Assembly: GCA_001790515.1 (NCBI GenBank)
Contig: MGCS01000011.1
Span: forward strand, 112,251-172,484
Length of the DNA: 60,234 nucleotides
Source of the DNA: Candidatus Saccharibacteria bacterium RIFCSPHIGHO2_12_FULL_44_22
Lineage (GTDB): Bacteria > Patescibacteriota > Saccharimonadia > Saccharimonadales > Saccharimonadaceae
Direction: 5' to 3'
Below are positions 26,719-35,866 of the stretch, one piece after another (the first letter of the stretch is position 1; every line of letters begins with the position of its first letter). The notes beneath the pieces were generated by a model. That model worked only from the letters and a program-made list of their open reading frames with translations, ran no database searches and was not told the origin of the DNA. The position numbers and the translations under genes were made by a program.

Positions 26719-27469
26719 GATCAAGTACCTCCTTTGTCACTGCTTTGTACGCACGCGCACCCTTACTCCAACGATCATAGGCACCAACAGGCAATCCATG
26801 ACTTGGCGCTTCCGCAAGACGTATGTTACGTGGAATCGTGTGGTCAAATACTTTACCCGGAAAGTGCTTTTTAATCTCTTCATATACCTGGTTACTAAGT
26901 GTCGTGCGACCATCCATCATCGTTGGCAACACGCCAATCAAATCAAGCGTTGGATTCATATTCTTGCGAACTAATTTCATTGTCTCAAGCAGCTGTCCCA
27001 GTCCCTCGAGTGCGTAAAATTCAGCTTGTACTGGCAAAAGAACGTATTTTGCAGCAATCAGCCCATTAACGGTCAACAGACTGAGGCTGGGTGGACTATC
27101 GATAATGATGATATCGTAGTCTGCTGCCGATTCCAGCGCGGATTTTAATCGGGTAAATTTTTGCTGTACACCAGCTAACTCGACTTCGGTATTTGCCAGC
27201 AAAGGTGTCGAAGGTGCCAAGTGAAGATTCTTATGCTCTGTTGGAATAATGACGTGACGAATAATTTTTGTGCCCATCATGACATCGCTCATTGTGGATT
27301 GTAGTTCCTGCTTATCAACACCTAGTCCGCTCGTTGCATTGCCCTGCGGATCAAGATCGACCAACAGCACCGTCTTACCGGCTTTTGCCATATAATACGC
27401 AATATTAACTGCCGATGTCGTCTTGCCGACACCACCTTTTTGATTCGTCACAGCAATAACGGTTGTCAC
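26705..27469 (-). CDS. parA: chromosome partitioning ATPase ParA (Soj)
   Basis: 254 aa from a GTG start. Deviant Walker A at residues 10-18 (QKGGVGKTT), Walker A' region LVDLDPQGNATSGLG, and Walker B IIIDSPPSLSLL. Forms ATP-dependent DNA-bound dimers that move ParB complexes. TATAAT lies about 40 nt upstream. The parA-parB pair is often near the replication origin; nothing else here confirms that. Confidence 0.96.
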   Translation of the reverse strand: MTTVIAVTNQKGGVGKTTSAVNIAYYMAKAGKTVLLVDLDPQGNATSGLGVDKQELQSTMSDVMMGTKIIRHVIIPTEHKNLHLAPSTPLLANTEVELAGVQQKFTRLKSALESAADYDIIIIDSPPSLSLLTVNGLIAAKYVLLPVQAEFYALEGLGQLLETMKLVRKNMNPTLDLIGVLPTMMDGRTTLSNQVYEEIKKHFPGKVFDHTIPRNIRLAEAPSHGLPVGAYDRWSKGARAYKAVTKEVLDRVSQ

Positions 27470-27548
27470 TGTTTGTTTCCCCTATCCATTTGTTTTTATT
27501 ATAGCACGACCGTTATGAAAATACAGATGAATGTCTATCGGGCAGCTA

Positions 27549-30386
27549 TTACAGTGAGTTGTTTTTATGAGGCAGGAATCGCCGTCTATTGACGTACGCT
27601 GCAAAGACAAAAGCAGTCACTACTAATGCAGTTGCTGCCGCATATATCATAGAGCCACGCTGCACGCCGAATACCCTGCTGACACCAGTATCCGGTGCAA
27701 GCGGTGTCGATGATGTCACAACTGGCGCGGCCCCGCCGGTATCTGCAACGACAACTGCATATGGACCCAAGTCTTCGATACTATTGTCGGGATTGATCAC
27801 ACGAACTGTCACTGTGTGATTACCAGGAGGCAAATCCATCGCTAGAGTACATGACCAATTACCATTACTATCGGCGATCGTAGTGCATACAATCGGATCA
27901 GACCGAACGGTAACTGTCACGGTCGCACCTGGTTCGGCCACACCGCTAAATGTCGGACGCTTGCTGATTGTTGGTTTATTTTCGAGGGATTGGCCTCCAA
28001 CGGTTGCCGTAGGCTCAACGTCATCGCCATCTCCGGGTGATGTCGCCTGCTGATTAAAGATAAATGTACTTGATCCGTTGACAGATACGGTACCTTGAGC
28101 AGTGATATCAAAATCATCATCAAGACGTATGTCTACATTTGTCGGACTTATCTGAATTTCACCGGTTGAAGCATCTACTAATTTATAACAAGGAATGTCA
28201 TTCGAAAAGAAATCTGGACTATACCCAAACCCTTCGTAGGTAGAAGCTAAGCCATTCGCACAGAACTTCATAGCCACTCCGTTAAGCGTCACGAGAGATC
28301 GAGACAATGCCTCCGTGTACTCATAAGCATTGCTTGCATTGACTAATTCCGAACCGATAATCCTCATGACCGAAATTCCTGATTCGTTAACAAAACTGAC
28401 GTTTGTTATTTGCTTTACCTCAGAGTAGCGTATCGCATCACTGATAGTGACGTCCTGGCCGTCGCTTGTTGTAATAACAATGTCGACAAATCCAGTGCTA
28501 GCAGACATAGGAATTTCAACTTGTAGCTCTTCGGCTGTATTCAATAGTATCTGTACATTTGAGTTTCCTATTTTGACGGATGTATTCTCTAGATTTTCCC
28601 CATAGATTGACAATAGCCTCCCTGACGTACGTATCGGAACATCCGTACCTAAAGAAAACGAAGAGACAATAGGCAAAAGCTCTTTATAAGTATACCCATT
28701 CGCAAGCGTCGCCGACTGGCCATTACTATTTGTCACAACGACATCTCTTGAGCCACTCGTACTGCTGATTGGCGGATTGACATATAGTATAGAGTTGACG
28801 AGATAACGATTCGTTACCTGCGCCTCTTCACCGCCAATTGTCACCGTTGCACCGCTATCAAAATCAACACCTCTAATTTCTATAGCCCCATTGTCTGTAT
28901 CGACACGACCATTATCGGGTGAAACCGATACTACTTCAGGTATCAGTACCACCGAACCAACCGCCTTTGGTAGTGATGACGAACTCGAGAAACGCTCATC
29001 ATCATTACCCAGACCTACAAGACCTTTAAGACCCCAGCAATACGACTGCAGTTCTGCGATCACACACATACTATCGTCCCCAGCTTGCATGGACGATATT
29101 TGTTTATTACTCAGAATACCCCTCGCACCCAACACCGGCACTAAGCTATCCTCATTAGTACCATTGCCAAAATTACCCGACGATCCGAACCCCCAGCAGT
29201 AGACGTTACTCTCGGCGAGTGCGCAAAGTGATCGACTCTGCATAACGACCGTATCGACATGCTTGCCCGCAAGAACGCCGGTTGCATCTACAGCGCTAGG
29301 AACAAGACTATCCTGTGTCGTTCCGTTTCCGAGCTGGCCATTATCATTCCTCCCCCAGCAATATAACGAGCCCTGGTCGGTAGTGACACAGGTCACAAGT
29401 GTTCCGACAAACATTTTTGCGATAGTTTTCCCGAACAAAACACCTGACATGTCTACCGGAAGTGGTGTTGAACTTGGCACTGTCGTTCCATTTCCAAGCT
29501 GTCCGTCCCCGTTACTACCGCCCCAACAATACATCTTAGCCTCGGCGGTGACACATGAGGTCCCCTGCGTCGTGGCCATGTCTGTGACGACTTTCCCGTC
29601 CAGTACACCACCTACTCCAACCTCCATAGGAATAGCACCACCCGAATGCGTTCCGTTACCAAGCTGGCCATTTGAGTTAGACCCCCAACAGTAGACTTTG
29701 CCGCTTGCGAGCACGCAGCCGCCATCAGATTTTATGTCAATTTTAGTAATAGTCTTGCCTGATAACCCACCAGATGTATCGATTGGGGTTGGAGTAGACC
29801 TATTCGATACAAATCCGTTACCTAGCCTGTTCCCCGCACCATACCCCCAACAATAGATATCACCTTCTGCTACTGCACAAAAATGCACTGTACCTGCAAT
29901 AATATCAGTAACATTTTTGTCCGCCATCACACCTGTCACAGCGACTGGAATATTACTATTTGCCATTACACCATTGCCAAGCTCGCCATTTGTACCCTGC
30001 CCCCAGCAATATACTTTACCGTCAGCGAGCGCACAGGCAGATTGATTAATTGTTGCTATATCAGTCACTGATTTACCTGCAAGCACACCAGCCGTGCTCA
30101 CTGGAACAGGGGTGCTGCTCTCTGTATTTGTTCCATTACCTAGTTGGCCATAATTACCAAAATTATCACTCTGCCAGCAATATGCTTTTGCATCCGCTAT
30201 TTCACACGCCAAGCTTGAATTAACCTCTAATTGTGTTACATTTTGTAACTGAGTCGTTTCAACGAGTGCATTAAGTTTATCTCCATCTGTACTGACTTTG
30301 ATTAATGTCGCAGTAACTATTGCTACGGCAGCAACACTAAGAAATACCCCCATGCCAATTCGTTTTTTTGTAATATATAATGCCAC
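27549..30386 (-). CDS. large surface protein: eight RCC1-type repeats, TIG and Ig-like domains, C-terminal anchor
   Basis: 945 aa from a GTG. An N-terminal membrane/signal helix (GMGVFLSVAAVAIVTATLI) leads to eight repeats of about 53 residues, each with a GQLGNGT-like turn and a YCWG motif, forming a predicted seven- or eight-bladed propeller at about residues 50-480. Each repeat has a cysteine pair, CX8C in seven and CX9C in one. Then come two IPT/TIG domains, a third beta-rich module with two more cysteines, one bacterial Ig-like domain, LAPDTG, a membrane helix and an RRR tail. The layout fits a surface adhesin; the ligand is unknown. Confidence 0.85.
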   Translation of the reverse strand: MALYITKKRIGMGVFLSVAAVAIVTATLIKVSTDGDKLNALVETTQLQNVTQLEVNSSLACEIADAKAYCWQSDNFGNYGQLGNGTNTESSTPVPVSTAGVLAGKSVTDIATINQSACALADGKVYCWGQGTNGELGNGVMANSNIPVAVTGVMADKNVTDIIAGTVHFCAVAEGDIYCWGYGAGNRLGNGFVSNRSTPTPIDTSGGLSGKTITKIDIKSDGGCVLASGKVYCWGSNSNGQLGNGTHSGGAIPMEVGVGGVLDGKVVTDMATTQGTSCVTAEAKMYCWGGSNGDGQLGNGTTVPSSTPLPVDMSGVLFGKTIAKMFVGTLVTCVTTDQGSLYCWGRNDNGQLGNGTTQDSLVPSAVDATGVLAGKHVDTVVMQSRSLCALAESNVYCWGFGSSGNFGNGTNEDSLVPVLGARGILSNKQISSMQAGDDSMCVIAELQSYCWGLKGLVGLGNDDERFSSSSSLPKAVGSVVLIPEVVSVSPDNGRVDTDNGAIEIRGVDFDSGATVTIGGEEAQVTNRYLVNSILYVNPPISSTSGSRDVVVTNSNGQSATLANGYTYKELLPIVSSFSLGTDVPIRTSGRLLSIYGENLENTSVKIGNSNVQILLNTAEELQVEIPMSASTGFVDIVITTSDGQDVTISDAIRYSEVKQITNVSFVNESGISVMRIIGSELVNASNAYEYTEALSRSLVTLNGVAMKFCANGLASTYEGFGYSPDFFSNDIPCYKLVDASTGEIQISPTNVDIRLDDDFDITAQGTVSVNGSSTFIFNQQATSPGDGDDVEPTATVGGQSLENKPTISKRPTFSGVAEPGATVTVTVRSDPIVCTTIADSNGNWSCTLAMDLPPGNHTVTVRVINPDNSIEDLGPYAVVVADTGGAAPVVTSSTPLAPDTGVSRVFGVQRGSMIYAAATALVVTAFVFAAYVNRRRFLPHKNNSL

Positions 30387-30488
30387 TTAGTTAGCGTCCG
30401 TCCTCAGATACCTTACGTAGATTGATACTATCTTACCACATAGCGCCTACGCTTTTTCTATGTCTTCTAGGTAATTATTCAATAACAC

Positions 30489-30519
30489 AAAACACCTCCA
30501 CATACGCGGAGGTGTTTTT
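30489..30519. terminator. terminator downstream of rplU
   Basis: AAAACACCTCC (30489-30499) pairs with GGAGGTGTTTT (30508-30518), with T or A runs on both sides. Confidence 0.85.
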
Positions 30520-30533
30520 GCATCTTTAAGGGA

Positions 30534-30842
30534 TTATTTGATCGAAGTAATTTCGATTTTGGAGTATTTTTGGCGGTGACCGTTTTCTTTGTGAACGCGT
30601 TTTTTTGCTTTGTAGCGGATAATGCGGATCTTATCACCCTTTACGAGGTCTTCTATTACCTTTGCAATTACCTTCACACCTTTTACAGTTGGCGTGCCGA
30701 CAGTGGTGTTCTCACCGTCAATAACCAACAATGCATCAAGAGTGAGCTCTTTCGTTCCTTCCGGGAGGAGGTCCACCAGGAGGGTCTCTTTTTCGGTAAC
30801 AATAAATTGCTTGCCACCGATCCTAACGACTGCTTTTGTCAT
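30534..30842 (-). CDS. rplU: 50S ribosomal protein bL21
   Basis: 102 aa, normal length. AVVRIGGKQFIVTEKETLLVDLL at the N-terminus and the basic RYKAKKRVHKENGHRQKYSKIEI C-terminus are diagnostic. AAAGGA precedes the ATG. The usual partner rpmA (bL27) is not next to it: downstream is a terminator and then the RCC1-repeat gene, upstream is the galU-like gene. Confidence 0.95.
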   Translation of the reverse strand: MTKAVVRIGGKQFIVTEKETLLVDLLPEGTKELTLDALLVIDGENTTVGTPTVKGVKVIAKVIEDLVKGDKIRIIRYKAKKRVHKENGHRQKYSKIEITSIK

Positions 30843-30909
30843 ATGATTCCTTTAAACTGTTTAACTAATCAGTAGTAGATTGTAACAGATGTGACAGCGT
30901 TTGACAAGC

Positions 30910-31734
30910 CTAGGCAGCGCCGCGAATAATCACTTCATTCGCATGAAGCCATCCGTGAACATTTCCGCCGTCTAGATATTGACCTTGAGCAGGCACAACT
31001 TGCACCACGCCGTTGTCGAGCGCAAACTGATTAATTGGATCAATGACGAAGTATTCGCCTGATAAATCCATGTTACAAAAATTGTAGATACGAGTGAGGA
31101 CGTCATAGTTTAAGATGAATGTTCCCGAGTTGATGTAATTACTCGGCGCCTGGTCGACATTCGGATGTTCAATGATTTGTTCAAATGCACCAGTATCTTC
31201 ATTAAATTGAATCACGCCATAACGGCTTACCTCTTCACGCGGAATTTGAACAGCTAGCATAGAATTTCCTGCTTCGGGCGTGACATTCTTTAGGCGTAGA
31301 ATTTCCGATGAGCCGTCCGTACTGTGAAAAAAGCAATCGCCAAGGGTGTATAGTATTGATTCGCCTTTTGGAATTTGCGGCAACACCAATGCAATCGGCA
31401 CTGCAGTGCCATACTTTGCGTTGGCATCTTGTTCGACATAATGGAATCGAACATTCTGCGGAGGATGTGCCAATTCCAGCATAGCTGACTGGCCATTATA
31501 CTGCAGGTACTGATTCAAATCGGCGTTATCAGAGTAATATTCTTGCAGCTGCGTGCTGCCTTTGCTAATCACAAAGTAGATATCAGTTATGCCCGCCATG
31601 ATGCAGTCGCGAACGACATAATCGACAACCGGACGATTGCCGACGGGCAGCATACACTTTTCAATTGCTTTGGTGATTGGAAGTCGGCGAACACCCCATC
31701 CTGCCACAGGTATAATTGCTTTTGTTACTGTCAT
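30910..31734 (-). CDS. galU: UTP-glucose-1-phosphate uridylyltransferase-like nucleotidyltransferase
   Basis: 274 aa from ATG 31734. The N-terminal nucleotide-binding signature is a variant of the family pattern: GWGVRRLPITKAIEKCMLPV where GalU normally has GxGTRFLPxTKAxPKEMLPI. NRPVVDYVV, YVEQDANAKYGTAVPI and the metal-binding region LGDCFFHS follow. It would make UDP-glucose or a related sugar nucleotide for surface polymers. The sequence differences mean the sugar substrate is uncertain. The ATG overlaps the CAP gene's stop by 1 nt. Confidence 0.82.
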   Translation of the reverse strand: MTVTKAIIPVAGWGVRRLPITKAIEKCMLPVGNRPVVDYVVRDCIMAGITDIYFVISKGSTQLQEYYSDNADLNQYLQYNGQSAMLELAHPPQNVRFHYVEQDANAKYGTAVPIALVLPQIPKGESILYTLGDCFFHSTDGSSEILRLKNVTPEAGNSMLAVQIPREEVSRYGVIQFNEDTGAFEQIIEHPNVDQAPSNYINSGTFILNYDVLTRIYNFCNMDLSGEYFVIDPINQFALDNGVVQVVPAQGQYLDGGNVHGWLHANEVIIRGAA

Positions 31735-32636
31735 CAAATTTGTCCTCCACTATACATAATTACAATGATAACACTTAATGACCCCAACCCCATCACTTTC
31801 ACAGCTGCATGATGGTGACGCCATGTGCTCCGAATGGCCTTTGGCAGACGCTTTCTGCTTGCATGCGCAGCCATCGCCACCCCGCCTAACAATCCAACCA
31901 GTAGTATACTACCGATAGCAGCTGCAGGAAGCGACTGTACTTTTTGCCCGATGACAGCCAGAATACCCGTCTGTTCAGTCGGTGCGGTGAATGTCGTTGT
32001 TGCAATACCTGCAACTGCTGTTTCTTGTACAGGTGTTCCATACATCGCAACAACCAGTGTTATGTCTTTGCCGTCCAACACCCCCTCGACAGCTGCAAAG
32101 CCAACATCTTGATATAACGAACCAAGTACATTCGCACGGTGTTCCGGCGACGCCAACCACGCGCTCGTCACGCCGTCACTCGTCGTAAACCCCTTCGCTA
32201 AATTTTCCCCAGCATGACTATAGTTATACTGGACATCACTCATCCACTTCCATGGCTGTACCCCAGCTGGTGATTCGTGAGACCAGTATTGCTTACTCAG
32301 CATATCCTGAGCTTTACTATACGCCGCTTGACTTAGTTTTTGGTTTAGCGCTAAGTCATTCAAGCCTTCCTGTTCGCGAACGGTATTCGTTGCTACAAGT
32401 AGTGTCTGAGGTGTGATCATCGCCTGCTGTCCCAGCACGTCGCCTGTCACCATCGTATTATTGAGAAAATATACCCCAAAGACCGCAATAATGACTGCGA
32501 CTAAACTATATCGACGTATCGCAAACGGACGATACTGATTACTGCGGTGCGGTACAACCGCGAGCCTCATCTTTCGATGAATATGTTGTGCCCGTGAGAG
32601 TGTCTGTTTTGTTTGTTGTGTTTGTTTCTTGACCAC
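31734..32636 (-). CDS. CAP-domain (SCP/PR1, YkwD-like) membrane-anchored protein
   Basis: 300 aa from a GTG. A basic N-terminus, one membrane helix (about 45-62), then a CAP domain at about 80-220 with NTVREQEGLNDLALNQKLSQAA, YWSHESPAG, AGENLAKG and SPEHRANVL, which place the conserved His and Glu residues. Two hydrophobic segments close the protein. CAP proteins are extracellular; some bind lipids or cell-wall parts. Coupled to the galU-like gene by a 1-nt overlap. Confidence 0.88.
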   Translation of the reverse strand: MVKKQTQQTKQTLSRAQHIHRKMRLAVVPHRSNQYRPFAIRRYSLVAVIIAVFGVYFLNNTMVTGDVLGQQAMITPQTLLVATNTVREQEGLNDLALNQKLSQAAYSKAQDMLSKQYWSHESPAGVQPWKWMSDVQYNYSHAGENLAKGFTTSDGVTSAWLASPEHRANVLGSLYQDVGFAAVEGVLDGKDITLVVAMYGTPVQETAVAGIATTTFTAPTEQTGILAVIGQKVQSLPAAAIGSILLVGLLGGVAMAAHASRKRLPKAIRSTWRHHHAAVKVMGLGSLSVIIVIMYSGGQI

Positions 32637-32653
32637 AATAATTATAGTGTACG

Positions 32654-33775
32654 TTAGTTTAGGGAACTTTTGAATTTCTGTTTGATATTAATGCCATGCA
32701 GTACAAGCCACCACAACACACCAAACATAGTAATGACGGCCAGTAGCCAATACCATGAAACATTAAACACACTCCACCCAGTGGGCGTCGCCGCTACAGC
32801 CGAGGTATTTTGATCACTCTGGTTACGATCCTGCACACCCAATATAGCCGTGCTTGCTCCATTTGAGGGCTTAGCTACTGACTGCTCTGACGAACGCTCT
32901 GTCAGATCATCGACAGAAACACCGAACAAGCGCGTCTGAACCGTATCGCCAGTTGATTTGATAACCGGTGCAATGAATTGATTTATTTCTGGGGCAAGAT
33001 CTAACACTGGAAATACCGGACCAACGACAATAGGCGTGTTATCGTTTGGAAGAGGGGTAACGACAAGCGTCTCAACATCTATAGGCTTTACCGTCGACAA
33101 TGACTCAATGCCATTATCCCCAATCGGCGTTGCGTATACCGTCAGAATATGGTTACCGTCGGCTATCTGCAGTGGTAGTTTGAACGTCCACATATACATA
33201 GCTGAGCTATCACTATCAGCAGATACGACCGGAGTAGTGTCAGTCAATTCTTGACCATCAATGAGAATACGAAACGACACATCCGCTCTTGAGACCATGC
33301 CAGTGATGTCACGATTACTGTGCGTATCATTAATTGTCACGAGTGGTTGATTATTTCGAACCATCACCTCGTATAATTCAACTTGGCTATTTTCGGACAA
33401 ATCTTGTGCACTATATTCAATAACATAAGTGCCATCAACCACCAATCTAGTATTCCAGTCGTATGTCAGCTCTGAATCACCCGCGCTACTCGTTACCTCA
33501 TGGATTAAAGCGGAACTACTAGATGTTTTGCTCCAGAGGCGTATATGGCTAACACTTGGATTTTCGTCGGTGACCGTGAGTCTGATGAGTTGATTATTAC
33601 GCAATTCACCACCTGTAATCGATGGCGTTAATTGGGGCTTTTGATCATCAATTTCTATCGCGTTTACCGATGTTGACGTCATAAATGCGATCGCGAACAA
33701 TAATGCAATAAGTATACAAGAAAAGGAATAACGATCGAATCGTATATAGCGGTAGGTATGCGCAGCATACGTCAT
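32654..33775 (-). CDS. Ig-like surface protein with C-terminal membrane anchor
   Basis: 373 aa from ATG 33775. GGAGG lies 13 nt upstream; an in-frame GTG at 33787 lies only 1 nt after it and cannot be used with that site. A long N-terminal signal helix (FSCILIALLFAIAFMTSTSVNA) is followed by two beta-sandwich-like modules (GGELRNNQLIRLTVTDENPSV; QPLVTINDTHSNRDIT), a Ser/Pro/Thr linker and a C-terminal helix with KQKFK. The order resembles secreted cell-surface proteins; no enzyme motif. It lies 18 nt upstream of the CAP gene. Confidence 0.7.
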   Translation of the reverse strand: MTYAAHTYRYIRFDRYSFSCILIALLFAIAFMTSTSVNAIEIDDQKPQLTPSITGGELRNNQLIRLTVTDENPSVSHIRLWSKTSSSSALIHEVTSSAGDSELTYDWNTRLVVDGTYVIEYSAQDLSENSQVELYEVMVRNNQPLVTINDTHSNRDITGMVSRADVSFRILIDGQELTDTTPVVSADSDSSAMYMWTFKLPLQIADGNHILTVYATPIGDNGIESLSTVKPIDVETLVVTPLPNDNTPIVVGPVFPVLDLAPEINQFIAPVIKSTGDTVQTRLFGVSVDDLTERSSEQSVAKPSNGASTAILGVQDRNQSDQNTSAVAATPTGWSVFNVSWYWLLAVITMFGVLWWLVLHGINIKQKFKSSLN

Positions 33776-33850
33776 TGCCGTTATCACTCCTCCACATCAA
33801 AATGTGATGCTTACTGTCCCTTATTATATCATGCGGCGCGAATAACCTAA

Positions 33851-34234
33851 CTAATCATGCTTATTCTGAAGCTCGTGCATTCGTGCGTGACTGACCCCGT
33901 AATAATGAGCAATCTCATGCCAAATTGTTCGTTTTATTTGCTCTAACAGTTCTCCTTCACTATTTACAACACGTAAGATAGAATGTTTAAAAAGCGTAAT
34001 TTTATCGGGCAGAACAAACGTGTAGTTATTACCACGTTGTGTTAACGGTATACCTTCGTACAATCCAAGCAGTATCGAACCTTCACGTATATTCATTTTT
34101 TCAATCTGATCCGGCGTAGGGTCATCTGCTTGCACGATAGCAACGTTTACCAGCCCCTCTATATATTCCTGAGGAAGCTCATCCATTGCACGAGTTATTA
34201 GGGTGTCAAATTGTTGGTCGGATAAGTCATGCAT
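33851..34234 (-). CDS. minimal zincin metallopeptidase-family protein (PF06262-type)
   Basis: 127 aa. The near-C-terminal HEIAHYYGVSHARMHEL is an extended zinc motif HExxHxxGxxH, and the N-terminal FDTLITRAMDELPQEY plus GLYEGIPLTQRG segments match the small zincin family (COG3824). The natural substrate of this family is unknown. No signal peptide, so cytoplasmic. Followed closely by genes on the same strand but with its own upstream AT-rich region. Confidence 0.85.
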   Translation of the reverse strand: MHDLSDQQFDTLITRAMDELPQEYIEGLVNVAIVQADDPTPDQIEKMNIREGSILLGLYEGIPLTQRGNNYTFVLPDKITLFKHSILRVVNSEGELLEQIKRTIWHEIAHYYGVSHARMHELQNKHD

Positions 34235-34265
34235 ATGTTTTTATTATACTATACTTTTTATAGTA

Positions 34266-34475
34266 TTAGTCTTCGGTAAAATGAAACCATTCTGGATCAT
34301 GCTTGATATCTTCGACGATAACGCTCCACGTTTTGTTTAGCTCTTCTGCGCTCACATCATCAAGACTGTTAATAGCATCAGACTCTCTCTGCTCGGCTGC
34401 GATTTCGTCTCCTAAACCATCGCCCAGTGGGTCGATGGCAGGAAAGCTCATAGTTTTGTGATGGAAAATACTCAT
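34266..34475 (-). CDS. unknown 69-aa acidic protein
   Basis: 69 aa from ATG 34475 (MSIFHHKTMSFPAID). Acidic, with SDAINSLDDVSAEELNKTWS and WFHFTED at the end. The start is set by the promoter at 34511-34539; the open frame continues upstream across the leader but without need. No Shine-Dalgarno sequence; the leader is rich in A and C. Family unknown. Confidence 0.55.
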   Translation of the reverse strand: MSIFHHKTMSFPAIDPLGDGLGDEIAAEQRESDAINSLDDVSAEELNKTWSVIVEDIKHDPEWFHFTED

Positions 34476-34510
34476 ATTATTTTTTGTTTTTTGTGGATGA
34501 ATCTGAATTA

Positions 34511-34539
34511 ACATTAGCATAATAATGACTATATGTCAA
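34511..34539 (-). promoter_or_regulatory. promoter of the 69-aa acidic protein gene
   Basis: Minus strand TTGACA (34534-34539), 17-nt spacer, TAATGT (34511-34516). The spacer end and -10 box (TTATGCTAATGT) match the promoter at 4161-4189. Confidence 0.65.
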
Positions 34540-34580
34540 TAATATATTGATCAACCCTATCGTTAGATAGGGCTACGCCA

Positions 34581-35477
34581 CTATAGAAGATGATTGCCAC
34601 CCGTTACGCCAATTACTTCCGCGGTGATATAACTTGATTCTTGACTAGCCAAGAACACGTATGATGGTGCCAATTCGGCTGGCTGACCTGGACGACCAAG
34701 CGGGACTTGCTGGCCGAATTCTTTTAATTTCTCTGGCGGCTGACCATGACTAGGTTGCAGCGGCGTCCAAATCGGGCCTGGCGCTACCGCGTTGACGCGA
34801 ATGCCCTTTTCCACGAGCATTTTTGCCAAAGATTTGGTAAACGAAGTGATTGCCCCTTTGGTGGATGCATAGTCTAGTAGCCCTGGCGATGGCTGATACG
34901 ACTGAATCGAAGTCGTGTTGATGATACTTGCCCCAGCTGGCATATGTGGCACGGCTGCTTTAGTAATCCAAAATATGGCAAACACATTTGTCACAAACGT
35001 ATCGGTAAAATGTTCGGTTGTCAGCTGCTGTAAATCCGCCTCGAACTCTTGCTTACCGGCATTGTTCACCAAGATATCGATCGATCCAAATTCCTTGACC
35101 GTATCGGCGACCAATTTCTGGCAGAATGCCTCATCTTTGATGTCACCTGGCAGCGCCAACGCTTTTTGACCAGCGGCTTCGATTTCGGCGATAATTTTTT
35201 TGGCATCTGCCTCTTCTTCGGGTAGATATCCAATCGCAACATCAGCACCTTCACGAGCAAATGCAATTGCCGTCGCCGCACCAATACCTGAATCACCGCC
35301 CGTAATCAACGCTTTTCTCCCCTTTAAGCGTTCGGCGCCTTGATATGTCGTTTCGCCTAAATCTGCTTTTGGATTCAAAGTAGCATCCAACCCCGGCTCA
35401 GACTGTAGCGATCCATCATTGGTTATTTTCGGATATTGCATTGTTGGATCTTGCATTTGGTATTGATTCAATGTCAT
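34581..35477 (-). CDS. SDR-family oxidoreductase, general-stress-protein-39 type
   Basis: 298 aa. A Rossmann-fold short-chain dehydrogenase: ALITGGDSGIGAATAIAFAR binds NAD(P), NNAGKQ is the structural motif, Ser in TTSIQSY and YASTKGA supply the catalytic Ser-Tyr-Lys. The 45-residue N-terminal extension with MQYPKI and ERLKGRKAL is typical of the GSP39/YghA group linked to stress. Substrate unknown. AGGAGG sits 8 nt before the ATG. It is a rare metabolic enzyme in this window and may have been acquired. A decayed chaB gene lies upstream. Confidence 0.92.
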   Translation of the reverse strand: MTLNQYQMQDPTMQYPKITNDGSLQSEPGLDATLNPKADLGETTYQGAERLKGRKALITGGDSGIGAATAIAFAREGADVAIGYLPEEEADAKKIIAEIEAAGQKALALPGDIKDEAFCQKLVADTVKEFGSIDILVNNAGKQEFEADLQQLTTEHFTDTFVTNVFAIFWITKAAVPHMPAGASIINTTSIQSYQPSPGLLDYASTKGAITSFTKSLAKMLVEKGIRVNAVAPGPIWTPLQPSHGQPPEKLKEFGQQVPLGRPGQPAELAPSYVFLASQESSYITAEVIGVTGGNHLL

Positions 35478-35589
35478 AATACTGCCTCCTCAAATAGTTA
35501 CTCCGTTATAGTAGCGATCGGTATGATTTCGGTCAGTTAAAAACTTCACAATGGGCGCGAAACATACGGGCTGCCTGTCATATAGAAAC

Positions 35590-35750
35590 ACCCCCTACCC
35601 GTCTGTGTCGCGGCTGATACCGTCGATCTTTTGGATCTTTATATTTCCCCATCCCATGCGCCGTTAAGTGCTTTTGTATATATCCTGCGCATGTTTAGGT
35701 AGTATATTTTGTACACTGCAGTGTAATTCTGAAATTTTATTAAATGGCAT
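35590..35750 (-). pseudogene. chaB: decayed chaB-like gene
   Basis: AGGAGG is followed by ATG at 35750 and 28 codons reading MPFNKISEL, then VQNILPKHAQDIYKST and a stop. In intact ChaB proteins the text continues with FNxAWxEYKDPxDRR. Here NGAWDGE appears in a second frame right after the stop, and YKDPKDRR in a third, so at least two frameshifts have occurred. The C-terminal part after that is unlike ChaB. ChaB is a small stress-linked protein of about 60-75 aa. The good ribosome site suggests recent loss or sequence error. Confidence 0.7.
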
Positions 35751-35813
35751 ATAACCTCCTAATTACAGGAAAATCATGCACCCATACTTCTCTACTATGC
35801 TATTAAAAACCCA

Positions 35814-35866
35814 CTAAAAAAGCGGACGGGGGCGGAGTGTTACCTCACGCCCTCGTCCGCACCGAC
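35814..35866 (-). terminator. GC-rich intrinsic terminator of the secreted GC-rich gene
   Basis: On the minus strand GCGGACG-A-GGGCG pairs with CGCCC-C-CGTCCGC, followed by six T. Very stable and unlike the AT-rich hairpins elsewhere here. Confidence 0.85.

Noticed and set aside
26700-27550. parS centromere site near parAB
   Set aside because: No TGTTTCACGTGAAACA-like palindrome is visible in the intergenic spaces here.
28891-29694. Plus-strand ORFs opposite the RCC1-repeat gene
   Set aside because: They are antisense shadows of the repeats, with the repeat period visible in their translation.
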